Assembly (NCBI GenBank): GCA_015143295.1
Contig: CM026561.1
Span: 35,716,875 to 35,780,874 of the forward strand
Direction of reading: 5' to 3'
DNA: 64,000 nt
Source of the DNA: Tetracentron sinense
Taxonomy: Eukaryota; Streptophyta; Magnoliopsida; Trochodendrales; Trochodendraceae
Numbering within the stretch: position 1 is the stretch's first letter; the number at the start of each line of letters is the position of its first letter. Positions 20,771 through 31,635 of the stretch are shown here, one piece after another. The notes under the pieces are model-generated. The model ran no database searches and was not told where the DNA came from. It worked only from the letters and a program-made list of their open reading frames with translations. A program made the position numbers and the translations under genes.

Positions 20771-21642
20771 CTACAAATATACAGACTCGATGGTGAGTGT
20801 ACTGTGAAATGCGGATGAAAATGCAAATGTGCGAAATGATTATGCAACATGATTATGCAAATTTTTATTTTTTATTTTTTTTTGAGGGTGTGACAAGGCA
20901 CATGTGAGCCGATAGGGGAGTCGGACAGAGTTCCGGCGTGCTTTACCCGGGTTATTGGTAACCGGGGGCTTATCAGGTCAAGGCTAGGATTAGGTCTTGA
21001 AAAGACCTGTCTGTCCGGGGTTTGAACCCACATGCTATGTCAGGACACGGGGTCGGTTGTATTTTATTACAAGCACAAGTTCGGCTTAGTACATGCCCCT
21101 GAATGGGTGTTTACTCGGGTAAAGTGCCCGGATAGCCAACCATGATTGGGGACAGGTATAGGGTGCAAGCAGGTTAGAGTTAGGGTACCCTTCCGGATGG
21201 ACTGCTTATAGACTATACCCTAGCCTAGGCTATATGTATGTATGCAGGTGTATGCAAGTGTGTTCCTAAGGATGGGGGGTCACTTAACACCGTATATGCT
21301 GCTCCCCGGTATAGAACATACCTGAAAAGGGATGATTGGTGTAAGCGGGAGCGTTCAGAACCGTTTCTTGAGAGTCATCACCCAACAGGCAAGTTCCGCG
21401 GACCTCCAAGACTTTTAAGCCACTGACACCGAGGATCATCATCCAGTGGCCGTTAACGTAATAAGCCTAGCTAATAGGTATTGGGTTTGATTACACTATT
21501 ATGACATGGATGAAATGCATAGTACACAAATCAACAAAGAGGTGTAAAATGGATTAGTATTAAGTTAAACACTAAGACGTTTGATTAATTCTGAGGTTTA
21601 TTTTGGCTTAAACCTAGGTTCCGGGTTGAACCTTGAATTTAC
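20771..21642 (-). other. Tat element leader between PBS and ORF1
   Basis: About 870 bp of untranslated leader. Contains a T-rich run at 20863-20882 and no coding sequence that I recognise. Long leaders are usual for Ogre-type elements. Confidence 0.6.
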
Positions 21643-21660
21643 TCCCCAGCAGAGTCGCCA
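21643..21660 (-). other. Tat primer binding site
   Basis: On the minus strand TGGCGACTCTGCTGGGGA directly follows the LTR end. It differs from the tRNA-Met sites of the other elements here and looks like the tRNA-Arg-type site known in Ogre elements. Confidence 0.7.
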
Positions 21661-21664
21661 GAGC

Positions 21665-24222
21665 TGTGAGCGCGGAGAATTCACTCACTGGGATTGGTTT
21701 AGAGTCGCCACTTATTAATTAAGAAGGGATAAGTCCCCCGGCAATATTGGATAAGGCTTGGTCCGCGATCAAAGATCGGGGTAAGAGATTCGGTTAAGTT
21801 CGGGGAAGGGGTTAGGCACCCCGACACTTCCACACTTGGTGGTTCCCTACTTACTAGGTTTAAGCCAAAATAAAGATCAAGATTAATCGAATGCCATTAG
21901 TGCTTAAGTTAATACTAACTGGAAGAAAGTAAAAGCTAATTAGGGTCGGGCCCGTGTTGGGCTGCCTACGTACTCACATGAGGGGTGAGATCAGACCGAG
22001 CGTAGTTCTAGCACTTGAGCCTGTGCTAAGGTAATGGGGCGTGTGTGTGTGCACCAAGAGGTGACTAATGGACCTAATCCGGCAGATTAGGGTTTTGCTT
22101 GACCGAGGCTGGTCAATGTGCAAAGGGATTGAGCCCGGAGGCCAAGGGTGAAGCCCGGAGGTAAAGGTGAGGCCCGGTAGGCCTAGGGTGTAGTCCGGTA
22201 GACTAAGAGAGATGTTAACCATGGGTTAGGATTGCTAACCGGGGTTAAGAGGGTGTTAACCGTGGTTAGGGTTTCTAACCAGGGTTAAAAAAGTCCAAGA
22301 GTTGATTTTTTTGGTCTTTAGTATTTTTATGGATTTTTAGGGATTTTTCCATAATTTTTTATGGGGTTAAGTAGTGCTTAACCATGGTTAAAAGTTAACC
22401 GGGGCCTATTTTAACCATGGTTAAGGATCAAGGTTGGTCAAAAATGGACCCAAAGGGTATGGCAGGGCCTAGAATGGCCTCCTACCAGGTTTGGGCCTTG
22501 CACAAAGCCCGAAATTGAAATTTTACAGAATGGAGGTAAACAGATTACCTCCATTTCAGTAAAATTTTAACCAAGGTTTGTGAGGTTATTAACTAGGGTT
22601 AGGGACCTCCCCCGGGTAAAGTAAGCACATGGATGGAAAGCTGGGAGTGCCATCTTTCAAATGGTATAGGTCTCAGCCTCTGAATAGGCCAGGTGTGGAC
22701 TCCACAGGGACTCAAAGTCGGGTAAAAATTAGTCTGTAATGTAGGCATTTGAACTGCCGACACTATGGACAGTATTTTAACCCATGTTTAGGGGTATGCT
22801 AACCATGGTTAGGCATGGCCCCTGAACCTAAAATTTTACAGGGAGCTAGGGGAGATCAAGAGCTTTCCAACAAGCCTGGGGTGGACCCCAGAGGACTTGG
22901 CATGTGGGCCCCACAGGCGCCCGAAGTCAGTACCAAAATAAGCTCATTATGTCGGTAAACCAAATGGGGACAAAGAGTTTTTAGGCTATTTTGGGCATGT
23001 CGGTAAACCAAATGGGGACATTAAGCTTTTAGCCCAATTTTGTGTGGTCGGCAATTATTCTGCCGACCACTAGCAGATTTTTTCAAAAACCGATTTTTGC
23101 CCACTGGCTTTGAACCAAAAGGGGTCTAAAGGTTCTCTTATGGCTTGAGGGACCCTCAGACCCTATGGGAGGCTTCCATGCACAGTGGGTGAAGTGTTGC
23201 ACCCGAACTTAGCCTCTAGGGAGTTCCCTACACCTATGGTGAAGGTGGGGGACCCCTATCCTTGACTGTAGCAACCATACAACTGAAGGGAAAGCAAAAG
23301 GGGACCCCTGGATCAGGACCAGGGGTCCCTTACAGTAAGAGCAGCAAAAAGGAGGGGTGAGGGATGATCCCTACCCTTGGATGGTCGGTTGAGGTGGAGC
23401 CAAGGTGGTGGCGGTGTCCGAGACTGGCGTAGGACGGCCTAATGATATTGAAGGAGGGTTCAAACAAGTCCTAGTTACTGGATGAGCTCGGACAGGGGTT
23501 TGATGCAAATGGAAAAGCTTCGATTTTGCATGGGGATGGCTTGGGATTTATAGGAGAGGAAGGAGGACGCCCAAGGGCATTTAGGGTATTTAGGGAAGGT
23601 TCAGGGACCAATGGGGGAGGTCTCAAGCCTCTGGTGGTGCTGCAGTGGAGCCTGCACACGCTAAACCTGGAAACACGGTAATGTCGGTAAACCAAATGGA
23701 GACATTAAAAAAATAGGCCAAAAACTTAATGTCGGTAATTCGATTAGCGACATTACCGATTTCATGCTATTTCGGGCCAAACCCAAATCCACTTGGGTCA
23801 AAAGGGTTGTGGGCAGCCATTTAGGGCAATTCCCGCCCATTTTGGATTTAGGGTTTGTGGGTCCCACCCATGTGCTCCTCATGGGTTGAGGTGGGCCCAA
23901 GTGTGGGCCCTAAAGGCTATGGGCTTTGGTTTTTTGTGGTTTCTTGGGTTTTGAATGGGCCTTGAGCCCATAGGGTTGTCCTAGGTCTTGGGCTAGGGTT
24001 GAGCTAGGGTTTGGTCTAGGGCTAGGTCTAAGGCTAAGTCTAAGGTTATCCTAAGGCTTTGTGTTAGGTTTTGGGTTTTGCAAAGCTAATGGGCCTTGAG
24101 CCCATAAGGGTTTACCTAGGTTTTTAGGGTTCTACGGTTTAGGTCCTAAGGTTTAGGGTTTCGGGGGGTGGTTAGTGTAAACTAACCCTAGTTAGGCAGG
24201 GTGTAAAAATTGGGTGCTTACA
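21665..24222 (-). repeat. Tat/Ogre-type 5' LTR (2,558 bp)
   Basis: On the minus strand it runs from TGTAAGCACCC to GCGCTCACA. A TATA-like CTATAAATC lies near 23546-23553. Two motif clusters stand out: palindromic TTAACCATGGTTAA-like words from about 22210 to 22810, and a repeated ATGTCGGTAAACCAAATGG word at 22953, 22999, 23682 and a variant at 23732. The partner LTR is missing with the 3' half of the element. Confidence 0.75.
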
Positions 24223-25562
24223 GGAATCGCTGTCAAGTTAGTCTTTCCTGACCAAGCTCCTACTTCAATGGGCACCCCCTTGGCTACCCCGTGAATAGGT
24301 TTCGCTGCCGAGTTTACAGCTTTGATGCGACTTGAATTTTTCTCTAGCTTCAATCCCAGTCACTTAACTTCTCATTCCGCAACAAAGTTATGTGTCACCC
24401 CCGTATCCACCATGGCATGGGTGGCCTTCCCATTGATTTTCAAATCAACGAACATGAGCCCTTTTGACTGTGGCACCTTCTCATCACCCTGAGTCTTAAG
24501 AGCACTAAACAACTTGATGGCTCTCATCCTAGGCTGCTCTTCCTCATCATCATCACTCTCGGACAGCTCCTCATGCATGGCCAAGTTACTCACTGATGCC
24601 TGTAGGGCATTGAGGGCTTGTTTCTGTGGACAAACTGCTACTCGGTGTGGTCCCCCACATAGAAAGCATTGCATCGGCTTGGAACTCGAACCATTTGATG
24701 TTGAAGCTTCTTTGCTCGGCCCAGACTTGTCATTGCTATGCTTCTTCCCATTCGATGGTCGAGAAGATTTATTGTAGCTAGTGTGGGTCGAAGTCACCTT
24801 CTTCTTGTTAGGGTCATTTGTGGAGTAGTCATTTAAACGCTCTGCTGCTGCTTGTGCTGAAGTTAAGTCTTGAACACGTTGCCTCTGCAACTCGGTCTGT
24901 GCCCAAGGTTTCAATCCCTTCATGAAATAGAACATCTTGTCTTTCTCGGACATGTCCTTGATGTCTAGCATGAGGGCCGAGAACTGCTTCACATATTCAC
25001 GCACCGCACCTGTCTGATTCAACTGTCGTTGATTCCTCCTAGCGATGTATTCCACGTTCTCGGGCAAGAATTGGGGTTTTAACTCCCGCTTCAAGTCCTC
25101 CCAAGTATCCATGACGCATCTCCCATTCTGAATGTCATCGTATCGGGTACGCCACCATAACTTGGCATCACCCAATAGATATATTGTTGCTGTTGAGACC
25201 TTGGCTTCCTCTGATTCCTGTCTCATTGCTCAGAAATATTGTTCCATGTTGAACAAGAAATTCTCAAGCTCTTTTGCATCTCTCGCACCGCTGTACGAGC
25301 GAGGCTCTGGCACCTTCACTCGACTATATGTCTCGGTAGGGCCATGAGGGTGCGAACCAACCGCCATGGTAAGCACATTCAACTGGTTTGAGAGCTCCTC
25401 AATCTTGGCCTGGAGAGCATCGACTGTTCCCTTCACGTCCTCGGTTAAGGTCTCTACTGATCCGGCCAATTCCTGGTGTCCTTGTTGCATGTTGCTTACT
25501 CGGTCATCCATCTGCACCAAGGTATGCAACATCCCATCAATCTGTGCTGTCTGGGCTTCCAA
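24223..25562 (-). pseudogene. Chromovirus gag and protease start (one TGA)
   Basis: One minus-strand frame interrupted only by a TGA at 25227-25229, where CGA is the likely ancestor. The N-terminal part is a coiled coil (SNMQQGHQELAGSVETLTED). The gag core has YLLGDAKLWWRTRYDDIQNG, WEDLKRELKPQFLPENVEYI and FYFMKGLKPWAQTEL, then a CCHC knuckle CFLCGGPHRVAVCP. The retropepsin begins MFVDLKINGKATHAMVDTGV followed by THNFV; the active-site DTG is intact. The frame is cut at 24223 by the Tat LTR. Confidence 0.85.
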
Positions 25563-25643
25563 ATCGTCCAGACGATCCTTGTTACTGCGCGCTCCTATCC
25601 CCTATGCCATGTCTTCTAGCCTTGAATACACGGTCACGACCTT

Positions 25644-25655
25644 GCTCTGATACCA
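25644..25655 (-). other. Chromovirus primer binding site (tRNA-iMet type)
   Basis: Minus-strand TGGTATCAGAGC, three bases inside the 5' LTR. Confidence 0.8.
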
Positions 25656-25657
25656 AC

Positions 25658-26114
25658 TATCACAGGCAATTTACGTTGCCAAGTAAATCCCGTGCGACAC
25701 TTGATCAATCCGTTGATCAAATCAGCCTATTCAAACAGTTACCTAAGAAATAAGAGTAAAGCACACCACAATGCACAAGAAAGAAGCAAAGAACAATATT
25801 ATTGCATAAAGGGAAAGGTTATAAGACACTATATAGGTACTGGAAATAAAAGACACTAAGGGAGCAGGTGATCAAAGATGGTGTAAAGACAACCCACTCA
25901 AGTGAACTACCACCTCCCCTACAAGGTGGAATATAAACCTTTTACAAGTTGGCAGAAGGAAACATCCTATGTGTTGATGGAGTCATACTCCCTTATTACA
26001 AAAATGCCAATAAGACTTTGACGACTAAACTATCCTTTTACAAATGATAAAAAGACACACAAATAGTGTCACCACCAAGGCCATGCAAACATTGCTGGAC
26101 GAATGGTCTTGACA
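25658..26114 (-). repeat. Galadriel-like chromovirus 5' LTR (457 bp)
   Basis: Collinear with the 3' LTR at 12954-13410 and of the same length, with the PBS directly inside. Its outer flank atctg continues the family A MITE that was split. Confidence 0.9.
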
Positions 26115-26155
26115 ATCTGCCAGAGAGATTCCGAGGCCAAAAATTTGTGTAAAAT
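26115..26155. mobile_element. Family A MITE, right TIR end
   Basis: Right terminal part of the MITE whose left part is at 12708-12953. Its inverse (ccaaaaatttttggcctcgg region, then GGCAGATGCC) pairs with the left TIR. Confidence 0.65.
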
Positions 26156-26248
26156 TTTGCCCATGAATTAAACAGGTCTACTCGAGTTGAGTTAGTCAGG
26201 TCAAATAGTAGCCTACTAAAAAACCCAACACCCACACCCCGCCTCTTG

Positions 26249-27243
26249 GGAGTGCAAATCTTCTAGTCGGCACCTAATACCAGAATTGGTATTAGGGGCC
26301 CACATATCCAATCAAAGTTTAACACCTCAAAAATCCTCACATCCTTATTTAATGTTTTAGATTCCTGTTTCCAACCTTAAAAAAGGGGCAAACAAGTCAT
26401 TTACTCTTCATTTTCTTCTTTACATCCTGTATCTCCTTGAAGCTTTGTGTTTTCTATTCCTTGAGTGAGAATGGCAAAAGGTATAAACCAGTTCTAACTT
26501 TCATAAAATTCCAGACAAATCCTATGTGAACATGACTTTTCTGGAGAGGCCATTATTCAGGCACAAAAAGAGGACTCTTTTGACACTGACCCCACTTCAG
26601 TGTTCATCCATTCAACCATAACCATGACATCTAGGAGATGTGCACTCCTGGAATTCTCCTTTCCTTTTTATAAATACCAGCCTTACCTCCCAAGTCCCAA
26701 CATTGTAGAGAGTAGAGTTATAATCATTGCAATCTTTATATTATATTAGATTTTTTTTACATCAGTCATTTATAAAGATGATGAATAAAACTGACCTACA
26801 TCAACAATAGATATCGGATAAAACTCACCAGACCTTCTTCCGGGACTTGAACAGGAAGTTAGAAGGGAGGCTATGGGGACAAATCAAATGGCTGATGGGG
26901 GATGTTCGGACTCTCCGAAAAGCATCCCCACGACTTCTTTCATGATGGGCCGCCGATCTCTGTAGGCAGAGGAGTGCAACTGTGATGTAGAACACAATGC
27001 TTGTTCTTGATCCGACTGCATAGACATGTAACCCAAAAGCTTAAAAAAAAAAAAAAAAAAAGTGAGCAAAGGGTAATGAAGAAAATAAATAGTATATGAC
27101 TTATTTGCCCATTCCTTTAGGTTGAAAACAGTAATCTACTGCATTAAATGAGGATGTTTGGATTTTTAAGGTGTTAAACTTTTATTGGATATGTGGCCCT
27201 AATACCAATTTTGGTATTAAGTGCCAACCAGAAGATTTGCACT
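26249..27243. mobile_element. Pack-MULE-like element (995 bp)
   Basis: Inverted repeats of about 170 bp, starting GGAGTGCAAATCTTCTAG on the left and AGTGCAAATCTTCTGG on the right (inverted). Flanked by an exact 9-bp target duplication cgcctcttg (26240-26248 and 27244-27252), the Mutator hallmark. The interior is not transposase; it holds a kinase-like exon fragment on the minus strand. Confidence 0.82.
26825..27010 (-). pseudogene. Captured receptor-like kinase C-terminal fragment
   Basis: Minus-strand reading inside the Pack-MULE contains AYRDRRPIMKEVVGMLF, matching protein kinase subdomain XI of plant receptor-like kinases (D/Q-R-P-x-M-x-x-V-V-x-M-L). It is followed by a serine/proline-rich C-terminal tail (SEHPPSAICP). 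Only the end of the kinase is present, consistent with capture of the last exon. No start or promoter assigned. Confidence 0.5.
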
Positions 27244-27269
27244 CGCCTCTTGCTATTGCTCTTGCTCCA

Positions 27270-27412
27270 ATGGTGGGGTGTGACCTCTCTTAAGTAAGAG
27301 AGTAAGAGGTCTCCTGATCAAATCCCGGACCGATGAGTTGCAAGAGCTCTAATCTAACCACTGACCACCACCAACCGTAGGTAAATGATATCACAAGGAA
27401 AAAAAAAAAAAA
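27270..27412 (+). repeat. Possible tRNA-derived SINE
   Basis: The segment ends in an A-rich tail (27399-27412) and contains a B-box-like GATCAAATCCC at about 27319-27329. Tentative; no clear A box. Confidence 0.3.
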
Positions 27413-27539
27413 CCAACACCCCTAAATTGATAGCCATCAAGGAATAGATATCCAACGGTGGCTACCTGGGTATCCAAGGCAATTGATTTGCCTTATTCTA
27501 GCCCAGAACATTGGAGCACCAAAGACAGATTACAGAATC

Positions 27540-27562
27540 AGCGAGAGAGAGAGAGAGAGAGG
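27540..27562 (+). promoter_or_regulatory. GA microsatellite in the 5' UTR
   Basis: A (GA)n run of about ten units ends two bases before the start codon of the CRAL-TRIO gene. GA repeats in plant leaders are common and can bind BPC/GAGA-binding proteins; a regulatory role here is inference. Confidence 0.4.
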
Positions 27563-30500
27563 ATGGGGAGTTCATCGGAGGATTACTCAGTGGTGGTGTT
27601 GGCGTCAGATCTGGGCATAGATGCTCGTCCCTTCTTATCAGCATCAGATCGAGAAGTAGAAGTAGAAGTAGAAGAAGAGAAGTGGCATGACTGCCCTTCT
27701 ATCCTTCCCGACGATGATTTCTCCGACCTCGACTTCTTACAGGCTTTCCGTTTCCAAGGCTCAGACAAGTCCGGCAATCGTATCTTCCGCATCGTCGGAA
27801 AGTTCTTTCCAGGTATTCCCTTTCTACCCCCATAAATTCTTGTTGTTCTGTCCTTTCCTTTTTTCTTTGGGGTTAAAATTCGAGCTCATGTTTGCTTATA
27901 TTTATGAAATTTATGGGTTTTTTTTTATAAAATTTTTATAAAATTGATCTCTTAATTTGAACATTTTGATTTATTTATACATCAAGATCTTTGTTATTTG
28001 CTTGATTGTTTGAGGGGTGAATGAGATTCTCAGTATGTATGTCAGTATTTTATATCTATCGTTAGAAGTAATAGTGGAATCTGTTATGGCTGAAAAATTT
28101 CCCCCCTTGTTTTGTTTACATTGGTGTGTTTGAAGAGATTTCTCGGTGAAGTTAATCAACTTAATATTGTACTTTATAGGGTTTGGATTCTTTTTGAGTG
28201 TTCTTGTTTTTTATTACCCTTTATTAGCTACAACTTTTAGAATTTCAGTTGTTGCTTCCGTAATTAGAGGGGGAGGGAGTGAATTCATTCAAGTTGAAGG
28301 CTCTCAAAGGGTGAGGGGAAGGCCAAAATGACGTGGGCAGAGATAGTTTGGAAAGATTTGATAACACACTATTTGATTGATGATATGACTTCTAATTGAA
28401 TGGAAAGGAAAATCGGATTAGATTCGTGTGGCCGACCCCAAGTATTTGGGATAAGGCATTGATGGTGATTCGGTAATTACTAATTCGAAGGATCCAGAGA
28501 TTTGAAGTTCTTCTCCGGAGTTGTTGCATTCTGTTTGGTGGTTTCATCGGGATTTCGTAATGCAGGAATGTAATTTATTTAAATGCTCATTGGGGTTGTG
28601 ATAATTGAATTTTCATCTGTTTTTCTTTATCTTTTTCTAATTTTCTCATTGGGTGAATGCGACTCTCAGTGCTTACACTGGCGTTTTTACACTTTTTATA
28701 GGGTTTTCATGGGAATTCTATAATCTGGGAAATTTGTTTATTTGTTTTTTTTACAGGAGGAGTATGTTAAAAGAACTTCTATTTGTTATTTCTATCTCTT
28801 GTTGTGGCTAGAGTTATCTGCTATTTATTTATTTATTTATTTTTAATTCATTGTTTTCATGAAATGTTTTAGGATTAATGTGGTACCTAGATTACATCTT
28901 TGTTTCATGATATCCAGCTCTTGTTATAAGTGGGGAAAGGCTGAAGAAGTATATATTTCACAAGATATATAGTGAGTTACCAGATGGGCCATTCTGCATT
29001 GTTTACTTGCACAGTACTGTGCAGAAGGAGGACAACTGTCCTGGGGTGACTATCTTGAGGTGGATTTATGAGGAACTTCCCTCTGACTTGAAGGACAGGC
29101 TTCATATCGTGTACTTCGTTCATCCAGGACTCCGGTCAAGGCTACTTTTCACCACTCTTGGTCGGTTCTTCTTAAGTGGAGGGTGAGTGCTTGCTTGATA
29201 TCTTGCATGAGCATATAGATCAGAGAGTTCTAAAACCGGTTTTTGCATGTACAACGGGTCTGGCCAAAACCGTTGCATAACAGCCCATACGGCTAATCCC
29301 ATAACGCACACGGTCAAACCTTTTTTTTTTATAAATTCCTTTGTAACTAGGGATATCACCTGCTTCTCCAATTAGGTTCCGGGCTGGCCTTGCTCTCCGA
29401 ACAAAATGGGATGGGCCTTATTTTCGATAGCCCTCTTACTTGAGAGCTGTGCTTTGTAAATACCTTGCAGAGACTGTCTTGACTGGCCCTCCACCTCTTA
29501 TTATGTATCTTGTATAATATATGTATACTAGTATACATATATTATAGTGTAATTGATTGAAGTAACTATTATCTTTGGATTAAATACTATCTTTACAGTA
29601 CACGTATTTTTTCTTTGTTTTCATTAGGTCTAGTTTGTCTGAGTTAATCCAACACCTTCCAAAAGATTATTTAATTAAACCAAAAAATACATTATTTTCT
29701 TTTTTGTTTTGCTGCAAGTTAAAAATCTAAACAGATTCTGAATACCAAAAGCTTAACAACCTCTATGTCACAGACTATTATTTGGCTCTGCAATCTTTCT
29801 CTTCCTTCAATATTGCTTGCTATTCTTGAAATCCCTATCCTCGACTCTATTCCCTTGTTCAGTTATAGATAGGTAGAGTGTCCTCTCCATGCACCCTAGA
29901 AGGGTAGAAGAATTCTTATGCCCCCCCGGCATTGAAGCAATACATGCATGGATCTCCTAAGAGAAGTTCCACTACATAATCGAAGTCTTTTGCTTCAACT
30001 TTATGCCGGAATCTTTTATGGTCGACGTCAAGGTCATCTTCTTCCTCCTTGTTTAATTATCTTTGGTTTGCATTGCTGTCCCAAGCCCGGACAAAGGAGG
30101 AGGGTTGATGTTAAGTTGGCAATTGGTGGTTGTTTAGAAGAACATTTCGCTAAATATAATGGCATTATATATATATACACTTTTAGGCCCTGGCCTGGCC
30201 TTGTCACATGAGGGTGGGGCTTGAGCCTAGCCAATTCATGCCTTCCAAGGGCTTGGACCTCGCCCTTATGAGGAATGGGCTTGGATAGAACCTAGCCCGG
30301 CCCATTTGCAGTCCTATCTATAACTGTTTGCTTTTTTAATTTAGGTGAATCAGGGAGACAGTTATTTTGGTAGAGACCATTGCTTTAACTTATAACTTGA
30401 TTTAACAACCAACAATTTATTTTTCTTGGTAACTAAGGTAGCATTTGGATTTGATTTTTTTGGCCAAAAATCAATTTTGATAAAATTGATTGTGTAGAAA

Positions 30501-31635
30501 TTCATGATCAAATAATCATTTTTTCAAATAATAGTGTTCGGAGAATACGAAGTTGAGAGACTCACCTACGTATTCTTTGAACACTATTATTTGAAAAAAT
30601 GATTATTTGACCATTAATTTCTACACAATCAATTTTACAAGAATTGATTTTTGGCCAAAAAAATCCAAACGCCCCATAAACTTTTGGTAATTACAAGCAT
30701 ACAATAGCAGCAGGGGGACCCACTAAAGAGAGAGGGAGTTTTTTTATTTATATTTCTTGGTAATTACAAAAGTGGACCAACTATAATTTCCCCCCTTTTA
30801 CAGTGGTAATTACCGTTATTGGATGATGTGTCGATAAGACTGCAGAAAAGGGGAAAATAATTAATTGGCTACTTTATGTATTTGGTGATTTAAAGAAAAA
30901 GGAAAGAAAGATTCATTTTATGAAAAATTGCGGTACATATAGGTTGAGATATCTTTAACGGCTGTTACGTAACGGAATTTTTGTTATGTAATGTCATTTC
31001 GGCCGTTACACACATATCTTAGGGTTTTTATGTGTCGCATAAAGTGGCAGTTCCTTGCGAAACCATTACGTAACGGCTGTTACATAACATAATATTCATT
31101 ACGTAACTTTGTTTCGGTTGTTACACATATTCTTAGGGTTTTTTTTGTGTAGCGTAAAGTAGCGGTTCGGGTACATAACGGACGTTACGTAACTGTTTTA
31201 GCAAATTTTTTAACCATGATATAGTTAGAAAACCAAAAGGTGGTATTACTACAATAAGGGCATCTACTATTTTTGAGTCCTTATTAGCTTATATTTTTTC
31301 TTAAAATGTTATTTGTTGTCTCTTTATATCAGCATCTACTATCTTTGAGTCCTTATCAGCTTATATTTTTCTTAAAATGTTATTTGTTGTCTCTTTGTAG
31401 CTTATACTGGAAGATTAAGTACATTAGCCGCTTGCAGTATCTTTGGGATGATATAAAGAAAGGAGAAGTCGAGATTCCTGATTTTGTGCAGAGTCATGAT
31501 GATGTTCTTGAGCATAGACCTCTTACAGATTATGGGATAGAGCCAGATCGTCTCCATCTAAGTGAGATTCCACCCTTGGGTTACTCATCTGGGAGATACG
31601 AACAGAGATGGGCATCTAGGGAGTGTATGTCATAG
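27563..31635 (+). CDS. Divergent CRAL-TRIO (GDAP2/BCH-like) protein, three exons
   Basis: Exons 27563-27812, 28918-29182 and 31401-31635 join in frame with GT-AG introns into 249 codons and a stop, with no defect. The first about 84 residues are acidic and plant-specific (EVEVEVEEEKWHDCPSILPD). The CRAL_TRIO_2/BCH domain spans roughly residues 75-225: GERLKKYIFHKIYSELPDGP, FCIVYLHSTVQKEDNCPG, LKDRLHIVYFVHPGLRSRLL, FTTLGRFFLSGG and IKYISRLQYLWDDIKKGEVE. Plant members of this SEC14-like family are annotated only as phosphoglyceride-transfer or GDAP2-like; no enzymatic role is established. Likely cytosolic, with no signal or TM segment. The ATG chosen follows the GA leader and has good context (GGATGGGG). 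Longer upstream frames lack homology. This is the best-supported host gene of the window. Confidence 0.92.
27813..28917 (+). other. Intron 1 of the CRAL-TRIO gene
   Basis: Donor AG|GTATTC, acceptor ATCCAG. About 1.1 kb, T-rich. It carries a fragment with TGGCCGACCCCAAGTATTTG (about 28429-28448), a sequence found at the 3' end of plant RTE-type LINEs. Confidence 0.8.
30436..30678. mobile_element. Hairpin MITE in intron 2
   Basis: Two arms of about 110 bp are near-perfect inverse copies. Each contains TTTTTGGCCAAAAATCAATT and ATTGATTGTGTAGAAATT, with outer ends like GCGTTTGGATTT, and they are joined by a short loop at 30545-30570. Looks like a hAT-type foldback MITE. Target duplication not resolved. 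Confidence 0.75.
30955..31215. repeat. Diverged tandem repeat with ACGTAACGG palindromes
   Basis: Two diverged units of about 115 bp, each with GTTACGTAACGG-like palindromes, TCGGCCGTTACAC-like words and TCTTAGGGTTTTT. Possibly subterminal repeats of an unidentified DNA transposon. Confidence 0.5.
31262..31400 (+). repeat. Tandem duplication of the exon 3 acceptor region
   Basis: A unit of about 69 bp (TTGAGTCCTTATTAGCTTATA... ending TGTTGTCTCTTTATATCAG) is repeated. The first copy ends TATCAG and the second ends TTTGTAG at the real exon 3 junction. Confidence 0.75.

Larger units (their letters stand above)
15565..24222 (-). mobile_element. Truncated Tat/Ogre-type Ty3/gypsy element nested in the chromovirus
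   Basis: Only the 5' part is present: a 2,558-bp LTR (21665-24222), PBS (21643-21660), a long leader, ORF1, gag, protease and a spacer with a glycine-rich motif. RT, RNase H, integrase and the 3' LTR are absent; at about 15565 the sequence switches to chromovirus RT in mid-domain. The 24222/24223 edge is clean, with minus-strand TGTAAGCACCC abutting chromovirus protease sequence. Confidence 0.8.
12954..26114 (-). mobile_element. Ty3/gypsy chromovirus (Galadriel-like), with nested Tat element
   Basis: Minus-strand element: 5' LTR 25658-26114, PBS 25644-25655, gag and protease start 25562-24223, then the nested Tat element (about 15565-24222), then RT end, RNase H, integrase and chromodomain 15563-13425, and 3' LTR. 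The 4-bp target duplication atct sits inside a family A MITE. The protease end and the first half of RT are missing at the nested junction. Lineage is judged from the chromodomain with its EYLVIWKGL block and the tRNA-Met primer; Tekay is the alternative. Confidence 0.85.
29183..31400 (+). other. Intron 2 of the CRAL-TRIO gene
   Basis: Donor GG|GTGAGT, acceptor TTTGTAG. About 2.2 kb, enlarged by repeats: a hairpin MITE (30436-30678), ACGTAACGG-rich repeats (30955-31215) and a duplicated acceptor region (31262-31400). Confidence 0.85.

Noticed and set aside
27458-27562. Upstream extension of the CRAL-TRIO start (35 more codons)
   Set aside because: The extension translates 5' UTR including the GA repeat into RERERER and has no homology; the ATG at 27563 is better.
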